The notes under the pieces: model-generated
Databases searched by the model: none
Told to the model about the DNA's origin: nothing
Seen by the model: only the letters and a program-made list of their open reading frames with translations
Program-made: the position numbers and the translations under genes
NCBI RefSeq assembly: GCF_900107745.1
Contig: NZ_FNRO01000025.1
Coordinates: forward strand, 1-64,000
Length of the DNA: 64,000 nt
Source: Variovorax sp. YR216
GTDB taxonomy: Bacteria > Pseudomonadota > Gammaproteobacteria > Burkholderiales > Burkholderiaceae_C
Reading direction: 5' to 3'
In this document: positions 43,847-52,305 of the stretch, piece by piece
Layout: each line of letters starts with the position of its first letter
How positions within the stretch are numbered: the first letter of the stretch is position 1

Positions 43847-44366
43847 AGAGGCCAGGCGGCCCCCAGACACGCGGGGCGATGAGCAGCTCGTAGCCCGCCT
43901 AAATGCGGTACGGCGCAGGCAGCAGATTGTGGCGTTGGGACGGACTGGCCCCGCAGGTGTTGCGGCGATGCTCGAGCCTGCAACACATCAAGCACGACTT
44001 GGCGCTCGATCAAGGAAGCCCTGTCCGCCGTCGTGAGGCCGGGGAGACCGCGAAATCTTGTCTGCAATCGCCCGTTCGGCGACGCGACCTCGCCCCAACG
44101 GAAACTTGAGTTCCATCCCATCGACAACCCGGATCGTGTGAATGGGAACGTGGCGACTTTCGAGCATGAGGGTTGTCATCGGAGAGGCTGATGGCGGGGC
44201 AGCGCGCTTGCGCTTTCTCCGGTACCAGAGCTCTGGCGCAGATGTTCTTAACGAGGCCGGCGGAAATGGAATTACTCGTTAAGTGAATGCTTACTCCTAT
44301 AAATGTCCAGCTGCACGTTGTAGCAGACAGCACCTCGATTTATGCTTGCTAGCAAAGTGATAGCAA

Positions 44367-44880
44367 TGGCAACGATCACCATCCGCGATATTCCCGAAGG
44401 CGCCCCACGCGGCACTCAATGTCATGGCAGTCGAAGGCGGTCGGCGCGGGGTGGAAGATCTCGCCCGAAAGCTCCTGGTCGATGCGACTCGGAATCGGGG
44501 GCCTGGCCCGGACAGCCAGCTTGCCACCATCGGCCGTCAGTTCCAGGCGAGCCTCGCTGTCGCTGGAGAAGGCATGGGCGACGAGGAGATCGAGGCCGGA
44601 TTCAGGCGCGAGGGTGACCAAACGAACCGGCGACATTCGAATGATCCTGCTCGCCACGAACGTCCTGGCAGAACCTCTGAAGCCGGCCGCGCTGCGATCG
44701 CTTGGCTGAGGACCAGGTAGCCGACCATCTGTGCATCAGCGCCAGCACCGTCATGGAGATGCTCGACGCGGCCGTTGCGCCCGCCAGTGGCATTGAGGCG
44801 GTGGCAACCCGCGACACCGGGCCCTTCGAGGCGATGGGCGTGCAGGTGCGCAACCCATGGGCGGCGTGGAGGCACGTCCC
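44367..44880 (+). pseudogene. fitAB/vapBC-type toxin-antitoxin remnant
   Basis: It begins MATITIRDIPEG, the start of a FitA-type antitoxin, then shifts frame to NVMAVEGGRRGVEDLARKLL. A FitB-type PIN toxin starts at 44641 as MILLATNVLAEPLKPA, with Ala where the catalytic Asp (LLDTN) should be, then breaks. Its C-terminus (VATRDTGPFEAMGVQVRNPW) is found in yet another frame. Both partners are dead. Confidence 0.7.
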
Positions 44881-44990
44881 CAGGGGTTCGCCGAAACGGT
44901 CCGGAAGACCCTCTGGCAACCCAACCCGCACGGCGCGACACCCGCCTTCGCATCAAACCATTGTTCGCTTTCATTCAGCGAGCAGCGGCA

Positions 44991-45003
44991 TAAGTCTTTG
45001 ATT
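44991..45003 (-). promoter_or_regulatory. IHF-consensus site upstream of the integrase
   Basis: The minus strand reads AATCAAAGACTTA, a full match to WATCAANNNNTTR. It is followed by an A+T-rich stretch (45000-45080). Confidence 0.55.
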
Positions 45004-45062
45004 CAATTGAATTTATTTTGATCGCCGCTCGGCCCGTTCCTTTTGAAACACGTTTTCGAAAT

Positions 45063-45087
45063 TGATGATTATGTGGATAATCACTCA
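45063..45087. other. Palindromic A+T-rich site, possible recombination core or DnaA box
   Basis: GATTATGTGGATAATC (45067-45082) has 6-bp arms around GTGG, and the arms extend outwards imperfectly to TGATGATTAT / ATAATCACTCA. It also contains TTATCCACA on the minus strand, a perfect DnaA box. It lies about 330 bases before the integrase gene and could be its core site or a DnaA site. Confidence 0.4.
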
Positions 45088-45202
45088 TCCGAAACGGCCC
45101 AAAACCGAGGTTCCCTGGGCATGAACGGAGGGCGCGTCGTTTCGCAACTGCGTGTCATCGAGCCCGAACTGTCCAGCTTCTGATCGGCCACCTTCGTTAC
45201 CA

Positions 45203-45430
45203 ATGACCAACTTGCCTACCCCTTCCCAGATCGCGAACCTCGCCGACGATCGCCTCGAGGAACTCGCCGCGGGCTGGCGCACGCAAGCCTTACGCGGGGA
45301 CCGACGGGCGTTTGGTGTTGCGCACGCCTTCGAAGTGGAACGCCGACGACGCTTGCGTCAGAGCGAACTCCAGCACCTCGATGCCCTGGCGCCTATCGCG
45401 CCACCTAAGCCGTGGTGGAAGTTCTGGTGA
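45203..45430 (+). CDS. Small protein sharing the DDxLxxLAxxWR motif
   Basis: 75 residues starting MTNLPTPSQIANLADDRLEE. LADDRLEELAAGWRTQALRG and AHAFEVERRRRLRQ match the gene at 4109-4462. It ends PPKPWWKFW. It overlaps the integrase start by 19 bases, so the two are coupled; this may be the integrase accessory factor. Confidence 0.6.
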   Translation: MTNLPTPSQIANLADDRLEELAAGWRTQALRGDRRAFGVAHAFEVERRRRLRQSELQHLDALAPIAPPKPWWKFW

Positions 45431-47370
45431 CCCGGCAAGACGGACTGTCCGCAAACTCAAAGAAGGGCAACGTCGGTCCGCACCGAAAGTTGCACCGCGG
45501 TCACTTCGCGTTCATGCGCGCGCTCGCCCAGGGTCTGGACGAACGCACAAGTTGGGAGCGCTACCTGCGTCTGGAAGGCGAGCACACCGACCTGCGGACA
45601 GTGCGAAGCACGATCGCCTGGATCCGCGACGAGTTTGCGGCGGCCGCCAAACGCGAGAACAAGCCTGGCACTGCGCGGCTGATCCTGCTCGATCCCGACC
45701 GTTTCAAGTCCGCGCCGGCGCTTCCGACCTTGGCCGAGTTCGCGGCCGCGCAGGGCATGGAGGATTTCTCAGAAGCCGAGCAGATTGAGGCCTACGAGGC
45801 CGCCTACCCGGCCGGAGGCGGAGGGGGGCGGGGAGGGCAGGGCGGGGCATCCGCCCGGCCGTCGCGCCGAGCCCGTGTGATCGACCACCAGCTGCAGGCG
45901 CTGCGGTGGCTCGAGGGCCTGGTCGTGAAGGATCCGCGGCCGGGCGACAGCGTCGGCACCTGGCTCCATCCGGCTCTCGCCGCCCGGCTCGAGCGCTCGG
46001 GCGTGCCCACGCTCTCTGACCTCATCGAACGTATCAATGGCATCGGTGCCCGGTGGTGGGTTCAGGTGCCCGGCGTCGGTGAACTCAAGGCGACCCGGAT
46101 CCTGGATTGGCTGCTTGCGAACGAGCAAGCCCTCGGGATGCGAGTGGGTGCTCACGTCAAGCGCCCGCGGGCGCAACTGGCTCCGAGCGTCCTGTCCGCC
46201 GTGGTGCCTGCGGCGACCGCTATCGTTCCCTTCGAGAAATTCGTGCTGCCTGCCGACCTGGACGGCCGTGCAGGGCGCTACCGCGCGCCGCACGACAAGT
46301 GCCTCCTGATGGCGGCCGACGACCACGCGGCGATCGGAGCGTGGCTGGCCTCGAAGCAGCCGGACGGATCCGGCGCAAGCACCGAAGGCGAGCTCTCGTC
46401 GACCCAGCGCTCGTACCGCAAGGAGGCTGAGCGGCTGCTGCTTTGGTCGATCCTTGAACGGAAGAAGGCGCTGTCGTCGCTGTCAGTCGAAGACGCAGCC
46501 GCCTTCAGCAGCTTCCTCGTCGATCCACCGTCGACCTGGTGCGGCCCGCGTCATTGCCAGCGCTGGTCGCCGCTGTGGCGCCCGCTCGAAGGACCCTTGA
46601 CGCCCACCGCCAGACGCCAGTCGCTCATCATCCTGCGCAGCCTGTTTGCGTTCCTGGTGAGCCAGGGCTACGTGGTCGGCAACCCGTTCTCGGCCGTCGC
46701 GCTGCCGCCGAATCCACAACGGCCGCTAGGCTCGAGCCGGACCTTGAGCTTCGCGCAGTGGGATCACATTGACGGCTTGCTGCAGGGCCACGCCGATACC
46801 GAACCAGGCAGGCGACTGCGACGCGCCATGCGCTGGCTCTATGCGACCGGGCTGCGCTTGGCCGAGATCACGAACGTGCGGTGCGAGGACCTGAAGCCTG
46901 CCGAAAACCATGCGGCTCATGGAGCCACTGCGCCCGACTGGCTGCTGCGCGTCGCCGGCAAGGGCGGCCGCAGCCGGCAGGTGCGGGTGCCTGACGAATT
47001 GGTTAGCGAGCTCGGTGACGAACTCGAGCGCCACGGCTTCGATCGACAGGTCGGCGCCGTCAGCAACCGGGGCATCCCAATCATGGCGCGATTCGAGCCG
47101 GACGTCGAACGGCCTGCCTCGTGGTCCGCTTCAGGGCTCTACCAGGCGATCAAAGCGTTCCTCGCGCAGGCGGCCGACTGTCTGGAGGGCGCTGATGCGC
47201 AGCACCTCCGGAAGGCGAGCACCCACTGGCTGCGGCATTCTCATGGCTCGCATGCGCTGCAGGGAAGGGAAGGGCAGGCACCGGTACCCATTCGGGTGGT
47301 ACAGAACAATCTTGGGCATGCGTCGGTTGGGACGACGTCGATGTATCGCAACGCGGAAAGCCGGAGATGA
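45412..47370 (+). CDS. Tyrosine-type integrase with DUF3701 domain
   Basis: 652 residues. An N-terminal third holds DUF3701 (SDLIERINGIGARWWVQVPG, then GELKATRILDWL), which resembles a helix-hairpin-helix DNA-binding unit. The catalytic domain has Arg in YATGLRLAEI, Lys in VAGKGGRSRQV, HWLRHSHGSHAL, and LGHASVGTTSMYRN with the Tyr. Such large integrases accompany rep/par loci of Burkholderiales plasmids and may resolve dimers or mediate integration. Confidence 0.9.
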   Translation: MVEVLVTRQDGLSANSKKGNVGPHRKLHRGHFAFMRALAQGLDERTSWERYLRLEGEHTDLRTVRSTIAWIRDEFAAAAKRENKPGTARLILLDPDRFKSAPALPTLAEFAAAQGMEDFSEAEQIEAYEAAYPAGGGGGRGGQGGASARPSRRARVIDHQLQALRWLEGLVVKDPRPGDSVGTWLHPALAARLERSGVPTLSDLIERINGIGARWWVQVPGVGELKATRILDWLLANEQALGMRVGAHVKRPRAQLAPSVLSAVVPAATAIVPFEKFVLPADLDGRAGRYRAPHDKCLLMAADDHAAIGAWLASKQPDGSGASTEGELSSTQRSYRKEAERLLLWSILERKKALSSLSVEDAAAFSSFLVDPPSTWCGPRHCQRWSPLWRPLEGPLTPTARRQSLIILRSLFAFLVSQGYVVGNPFSAVALPPNPQRPLGSSRTLSFAQWDHIDGLLQGHADTEPGRRLRRAMRWLYATGLRLAEITNVRCEDLKPAENHAAHGATAPDWLLRVAGKGGRSRQVRVPDELVSELGDELERHGFDRQVGAVSNRGIPIMARFEPDVERPASWSASGLYQAIKAFLAQAADCLEGADAQHLRKASTHWLRHSHGSHALQGREGQAPVPIRVVQNNLGHASVGTTSMYRNAESRR

Positions 47371-47427
47371 GGACGCAGGCATGTGGTTCCTGGCGCTGGG
47401 TGCCGGGCTACAATATTTCATGCGTCG

Positions 47428-47447
47428 AACTATTCATCAAACTATCC
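47428..47447 (+). promoter_or_regulatory. Direct repeat just before the YjjJ-type hipA
   Basis: AACTATYC occurs twice, 12 bp apart (47428-47435 and 47440-47447), between a TACAAT -10-like hexamer and the GTG start. This is a candidate self-regulation site for the N-terminal winged helix of the downstream protein. Confidence 0.4.
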
Positions 47448-47448
47448 A

Positions 47449-48843
47449 GTGAATGCCGCACGCAGTCGCGCTGACGATCTTCAGTCGGAGCGCGCTCTCG
47501 CCGTCCGCCGCGCCCTCGCGCATGGGCCGCGCCCAACCGACGAGCTCTTGGCCCAGCTCAAGATCAGTCAGCCGACTTTCTCGCGAACTATTCAACGGAT
47601 AGGCAGCGAAGCGATCGTGTTTCGACAACCGGGTATCCGCACGCCGCGGTATGCCCTCCTGCGAGACGAGCCCGTTCCTTCGCCCCAGCCCATTTTTCGA
47701 GTCGACGAGGATGGAAGGGTGGCGGAGATCGGCAAGGTCAATTTCCTCCAAGGCGGTGGCACATGGGTAGACCTTGCCGGACCGGACAGCCAGTTCTACG
47801 AAGGACTTCCGCCGGCGATGGCTTTCGCCGCACCCTCGGGATATCTAGGCGCGCGCATCGCGAAGGTCGTCGCTTCTGCGATCGGCGTGCCGGCCTCCCT
47901 TCGTGACTGGTCGGACGACCACCGCGCCAAGTTTCTTTGCACCATGGGTGCCGACGTGGCCGGCTCATTGATGTGGGGGGCGGATTCATTCGCTGCTCAC
48001 ATGAATTCGCGCCGCATGGTGCCGATTCAGGACGCCGACATCCAGCGCGTATATCAAGAGCTGGCAAGCGCCACAAGCCAGACGGGTGCAGGAAGCAGCG
48101 CCGGCGGCGAACAGCCCAAGTTCACGTGCGAGACAGCGTCGCGAGGGCATCTCATCGTGAAGTTTGCGCGCGTTCGCAGCCGGTCATCCGACTTGCTCGT
48201 GCTCGAAGAGCTGGCGCTCTCGTCGCTTTCCGCGGCGGGCGTCGAGGCTGCGGCAGCCCGCTACTTCGAGGGCGACGAATATGGGTTCCTCGAGGTCGAT
48301 CGCTTCGATCGCATAGGTCGGTTTGGCCGTCGCGGGATGATCTCCGCGGGCGCAATCGACGATGAACTCTTCGGCATGCGCGACACGTGGCCAGCCTTCG
48401 CTCACCGATGCGCAGACGAAGGCCTCCTTGATGCACATGGCGTTCAACGGGTCCAGGTTCTCACGGCTTATTCCGAGCTGATCGGCAACGGCGATCGTCA
48501 TTTTGAGAACCTGTCGCTCATGACGGACGAACGCGGTCGCCCTGTCGGGGTATCGCCCGCTTACGACATGCTCCCGATGATGTATTCGCCGGTCGGAGGC
48601 GGTATCGAGCCGGAGCTTCGAGTTGTCACGCCCTCGTTCCAATCATTGGGGGCGCAGCACGACGTGTGGACGCAAGCCTTCGAGGCCGCTCACAACTTCT
48701 GGCTGTCGGCCGAGGCGGATGAGCGACTGTCGGCATCGATGCGCAAAATCAGCGGTCGCAACGCGACGGCCATTGCGGAAGTCGTGGCTCCCCTGCTTCC
48801 GCCGACCGAAGACACAAGGTCGCGAGCGCGCCGGCCGCGTTGA
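47449..48843 (+). CDS. HipA-family kinase of the YjjJ type (fused winged helix)
   Basis: 464 residues from a GTG start. The N-terminal winged helix (PTDELLAQLKISQPTFSRTI) replaces a separate HipB. The kinase part has GGEQPKFTC (P-loop-like), HLIVKFARV, IGNGDRHFENLSLM (catalytic Asp and Asn) and VSPAYDMLPMM. YjjJ-type HipA toxins carry their own DNA-binding domain and lack a separate antitoxin in many genomes. It follows the integrase by 78 bases. Confidence 0.88.
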   Translation: MNAARSRADDLQSERALAVRRALAHGPRPTDELLAQLKISQPTFSRTIQRIGSEAIVFRQPGIRTPRYALLRDEPVPSPQPIFRVDEDGRVAEIGKVNFLQGGGTWVDLAGPDSQFYEGLPPAMAFAAPSGYLGARIAKVVASAIGVPASLRDWSDDHRAKFLCTMGADVAGSLMWGADSFAAHMNSRRMVPIQDADIQRVYQELASATSQTGAGSSAGGEQPKFTCETASRGHLIVKFARVRSRSSDLLVLEELALSSLSAAGVEAAAARYFEGDEYGFLEVDRFDRIGRFGRRGMISAGAIDDELFGMRDTWPAFAHRCADEGLLDAHGVQRVQVLTAYSELIGNGDRHFENLSLMTDERGRPVGVSPAYDMLPMMYSPVGGGIEPELRVVTPSFQSLGAQHDVWTQAFEAAHNFWLSAEADERLSASMRKISGRNATAIAEVVAPLLPPTEDTRSRARRPR

Positions 48844-49099
48844 TGTGACGAGTTTTGCGACGCCTATGTTTCTGTTGGGCTGCGCGGCCCCCTTGAAGTT
48901 GGATCGTGTGCGCGCGTTGTTGATGTCTGCAATGCTGGCCTTTCCGCTGTTGGCCGCGACGTCCGTCAGCCAACTCTTGGGGCGTGCTCGCAAAGCGCCT
49001 CGGCGCGACGTGGCCTCGACGCAGAATCTCAACGAGGATGTCGGCCGCGAGTTCGCTGAGCCACGGATCTGCCTTTAGCGCACCTGGTCGGACCTTGAG
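48844..49099. other. Short intergenic stretch with degenerate sequence
   Basis: The plus strand can be read as a hydrophobic stretch (LLMSAMLAFPLLAATSVSQL) but without a plausible start or end. It may be the decayed 5' part of the following Gly-rich gene. Confidence 0.3.
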
Positions 49100-49513
49100 G
49101 TGCGTCGCAACATTTCGGCGGCCACGGCCTGGCACAGTGGCGGGCCCATTGCACCGTCCTACGGTGGTGGGTATTCAGGCGGATACGGCAATGCTCAACC
49201 GATGCCGCCGCAACCCGCGCCGGCCGGCGGCATGGGCATCGGCGGCGCCTTGGCGACGGGCGCCGCGATGGGCCTCGGCGCGATGGCCGTGGAAGAAGCG
49301 GTGCGCCACATTTCTCATCGCGACGAGAGCAGCGACGGCTTCCGGAGCGTCGGTCGGGATGACAGCGATGACCGCCGCGGCCATTCACCCGCGTTTGCCA
49401 ACGACCTGGGACCCGACCTGGACCCGAATATGGGCGGCAACGACTTCGGGATCTCGGACTCGTCTTCCTGGGACAGTGGCGGCAGCGACTCGAGCGGTGG
49501 GGACGACTGGTAA
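49100..49513 (+). CDS. Gly/Ser/Asp-rich protein, probably 5'-truncated
   Basis: 137 codons. The middle is YGGGYSGGYGNAQPMPPQPA, then a small hydrophobic Gly-rich helix (GIGGALATGAAMGLGAMAVE), and an acidic end (SSWDSGGSDSSGGDDW). This tail is typical of Burkholderiales proteins that begin with a helical domain, missing here, so the start region (MRRNISAATAWHSGG) probably reflects truncation. Confidence 0.5.
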   Translation: MRRNISAATAWHSGGPIAPSYGGGYSGGYGNAQPMPPQPAPAGGMGIGGALATGAAMGLGAMAVEEAVRHISHRDESSDGFRSVGRDDSDDRRGHSPAFANDLGPDLDPNMGGNDFGISDSSSWDSGGSDSSGGDDW

Positions 49514-49554
49514 GGAGGCTCGACCACCGTCAGCCAAAGCGGAGCATAGGACGC

Positions 49555-49827
49555 GTGAGCATCGATGCCAACGTCGAATCCGTCCTGCTGGAAAACGACC
49601 TGGGCGCAGCGTGTGTAAACCCACGAATGCTGAAAGTCGCTTCAAGACTGCGAGCGGACACGCGCGCGACGCGGCCAGGACTTCCCTTGTCGGGCCATGA
49701 GCGGACCTCGCGGTCACCGCTCGAGCAGACGCTAGCGCGCTACTCCCGAATTGAGGCGCTGGCTGGCGCGTCGCGCCTTGAGCCATGGCTTGCTGCTCGT
49801 GTGTTGGCACAATTGGCGGAGCGATGA
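49555..49827 (+). CDS. Small hypothetical protein
   Basis: 90 residues with a GTG start: MSIDANVESVLLENDLGAAC ... ARYSRIEALAGASRLEPWLA. Soluble. It overlaps the clc start by four bases, so the two are probably coupled. No family recognised. Confidence 0.45.
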   Translation: MSIDANVESVLLENDLGAACVNPRMLKVASRLRADTRATRPGLPLSGHERTSRSPLEQTLARYSRIEALAGASRLEPWLAARVLAQLAER

Positions 49828-51218
49828 ACGTTGAACCCGACTTCCTGGCAAACCTGCGCACCGAGTTATCGAGCTGGCGCCTGTGGGTCGATCGCACCAT
49901 CGTCCTTGGCTATGCCTTGCTCGCCGGACTCTTCGTCGTGCTTTTTACCTTGGCCGCGAACTGGGCCTTCGGCTTGTTCGAAGCTCTGCATTCGAAACAC
50001 GCGTGGGCCGTGCTGGTGTGGACCCCAGCGCTGACCGCGTGCATTGTTTGGGCCACGAGGCGATGGTTCCCGGGCTCCGCCGGCTCGGGCATTCCGCAGG
50101 TCAAGGCGGCGTTGCATGCAGATCTCCCCGCGGGGCGGCGCGGGAACTTGGTATCGCTGCGCCTCACGCTGGCAAAGATGGTGCTCGGGGCGGCGAGCTT
50201 TGCCGCCGGCCTCTCCGTCGGCCGGGAGGGCCCCTCGGTTCAAGTCGCGGCGGGCGTCATGCAACACGCCCGGCGGTGGCTGTCTGCAGGGTCTAGCGTC
50301 GACATTCGCGCTCTCCTGGTCGCCGGTGGCGCGGCCGGCATCGCCGCAGCTTTCAACGCGCCGCTTGCGGGGGTGGTGTTTGCCATCGAGGAACTGACCG
50401 GCAGGCTCGAGGCGCGAGCGAGCGGCGTCATCCTCACCGCGATCGTGCTGGCCGGTCTGGTGGCGGTATCGGCCTTCGGCAACCTGAGCTATTTTGGAGT
50501 GATTAGAGTACCCCGTTTGGGGTTGGATCTGGCGGGGCCCGGCGTGATGGTGGCTTTGGGAGCAGGTGTGGCCGGTGGACTTTTTTCCCGACTGATGATT
50601 GCCTCCCTCACCGGTTCGCCTCAACGTCTCAACACCTTGCGGGCGCGCTGGCCCATTCGATTTGCTGCCGCCGGGGGACTTGTGGTGGCGGTGCTCGGAT
50701 TGGTGAGCGGCGGGGTCACTTTCGGCGCCGGTTCCGAGGCAGTGAAGGGGATGCTGGCAGGACACGAAGAGCTGACGCCACTCTTCACGCTGTTTAAGTT
50801 CGTTGCCACATGGATCACCGCGTGGTGCGGCGTGCCAGGTGGCATCTTTGCTCCGTCACTGTCCATTGGCGCGGGAATCGGCGAGACCGTGGCTCGGTTC
50901 GCGACGCCCGATCTGGGTCCCGCCCTCATTGCGATGGGGATGGCGGGCTTCCTGGCCGCCGTGACGCAGGCGCCGCTAACGGCATTCATCATCGTCATGG
51001 AGATGGTGGATGGACATTCGATGGTGCTGAGCTTGATGGCGTGCGCCATGTTGGCCAGCCTTGTGTCCCGCATGATCAGTCGCCCCCTGTACGAGGCACT
51101 GGCGCATCACTTGGTGACGACCTCCATCGCGAGTTCAGGCCAAAGCCATCCGCAAGAGCTTCGCGTCGTGCCGCCCGACTCCCATGAGGCTACGGACGAG
51201 TTTCAAAAACCAGTTTGA
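49824..51218 (+). CDS. ClC-family chloride channel/transporter
   Basis: 464 residues with many membrane helices. Signature motifs in order: GSGIPQ, GREGPSVQ (with the gating Glu), and GGIFAPSLSIGAG. The gating Glu suggests a Cl-/H+ or fluoride/proton type exchanger rather than a simple channel. No CBS domains; the short tail is soluble. Overlaps the preceding small gene. Confidence 0.95.
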   Translation: MNVEPDFLANLRTELSSWRLWVDRTIVLGYALLAGLFVVLFTLAANWAFGLFEALHSKHAWAVLVWTPALTACIVWATRRWFPGSAGSGIPQVKAALHADLPAGRRGNLVSLRLTLAKMVLGAASFAAGLSVGREGPSVQVAAGVMQHARRWLSAGSSVDIRALLVAGGAAGIAAAFNAPLAGVVFAIEELTGRLEARASGVILTAIVLAGLVAVSAFGNLSYFGVIRVPRLGLDLAGPGVMVALGAGVAGGLFSRLMIASLTGSPQRLNTLRARWPIRFAAAGGLVVAVLGLVSGGVTFGAGSEAVKGMLAGHEELTPLFTLFKFVATWITAWCGVPGGIFAPSLSIGAGIGETVARFATPDLGPALIAMGMAGFLAAVTQAPLTAFIIVMEMVDGHSMVLSLMACAMLASLVSRMISRPLYEALAHHLVTTSIASSGQSHPQELRVVPPDSHEATDEFQKPV

Positions 51219-51868
51219 AAGGCGTCTGGGCCGCCCACCGAAATCGGCCGAATCCTCCGTCTTGCGCCACCCTTCGAAGCCGCGATTCGCCGGCCTGGGC
51301 GCCGAGTCCCAGCCCTACTTCCTGTGACAGCGAGCAGGGGGTACAGATCATCGTCGGCGCCGAAGCCGCAACCCACATCGGCCACGTGAGCGCCGGCTGC
51401 CAGCCGTTCGCTCATGCCGTCAATGCGGGAATCCAGCTCGGCTCCAGGTTCGCGCTGTGCCCAGCCCGGAAGAAGCGCTCGGTGCCGGAAAAAGACTCAG
51501 GTGATTTTCGTGCCAGGCGAGGCTCGACCCATCGCGGAAGGCTTTCTGCACCTTGTCAATGTTGAAAAACATCGACATCAGGCATTCGAACCCCCGCCCA
51601 TGAAGGCCGGGCTGGTGTCGTCCGCCAGCACCTGGGCCGCTTCGGCGAAAGCTTGTAGCTTTGCGCATCCGGGTCGTAGTCGACGAAGCCGCTCGCTGCT
51701 TGCGCATTGAGCCACTCCTGCGCGTAACGCAGGCGCAGTCGTGTGCGTTCGCTGAACTGATCCACCGCCATCGGCCCGGCACCCGCCATCGCGCGCGCTG
51801 GCCAACCCGCCGAATTCGGCAACCATCCTGCCGAGCAGGTTGTTGAGTTTGTCTTCGTCGATACGCAT
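51203..51868 (-). pseudogene. SAM-dependent methyltransferase with a winged-helix start, multiply frameshifted
   Basis: Pieces of one methyltransferase appear in order but in different frames: MRIDEDKLNNLLGRMVAEFG (start at 51868), RLRYAQEWLNAQAASGFVDY, AQVLADDTSPAFMGGG, LMSMFFNIDKVQKAFRDGSS and MSERLAAGAHVADVGCGFGA (motif I). At least three frame changes and the loss of the C-terminal half make it a clear pseudogene. Its end overlaps the clc end. Confidence 0.8.
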
Positions 51869-51917
51869 GACTTCGCTCCTGTGGCGACGTTTCAGAGGGG
51901 GGAACGCCGGGCGGGAG

Positions 51918-52217
51918 CTACTTCTTCATTTCATCCTTCTTCATGTCGTCCTTCTTCATGTCGTCCTTCTTCATGCCGTCCTTTGCCATGGAGTCCTTGG
52001 ACATGCCGTCCTTTGCCATGGAGTCCTTGGACATGCTGTCCTTTGCCATGGAGTCCTTCTTCATGCCGTCCTTGGCCATGGCGCCACCCTTGCCCATGGC
52101 GTCTTTCGACATGGAATCTTTCGACATGGCGTCCTTGCTCATGTCGTCCGCGGCGAATGCCGAGGCAGGGCCGACGACCATGAAGGCGGCGAGGAGCGTT
52201 GCGGTGAGCTTGTTCAT
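51918..52217 (-). CDS. Pentapeptide MXKDX repeat protein
   Basis: 99 residues starting MNKLTATLLAAFMVVGPASA, a cleavable signal peptide ending SAFA, with AAGGA upstream. The mature part is about 15 repeats of MxKDx (DAMSK, DSMAK, DGMKK, DDMKK). These periplasmic proteins are widespread in Burkholderiales and of unknown function; metal or metalloid binding through the Met/Asp/Lys units is a guess. It precedes the molybdenum enzyme genes in the same direction. Confidence 0.9.
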   Translation of the reverse strand: MNKLTATLLAAFMVVGPASAFAADDMSKDAMSKDSMSKDAMGKGGAMAKDGMKKDSMAKDSMSKDSMAKDGMSKDSMAKDGMKKDDMKKDDMKKDEMKK

Positions 52218-52305
52218 TTCTGTGTCCTTGTGAGTGGAAGTTTCGATGGGCACGGTTCAAGAGAACGCGGCCGCGCGCTTTCAACAGCGCTGAATCGGGA
52301 TCGAC

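Larger units (their letters stand above)
43094..44366. other. Long intergenic stretch with regulatory palindromes, no gene
   Basis: No convincing coding sequence. It contains two GGCAACCSGGTTGCC palindromes and one further GTAGTACCGTACTAC site (43832). Several short frames exist on both strands without ribosome binding sites or recognisable products. Confidence 0.5.

Noticed and set aside
51918-52217. Unexplained tandem DNA repeat
   Set aside because: The repetitive DNA is fully explained by the MXKDX codons of a secreted repeat protein.
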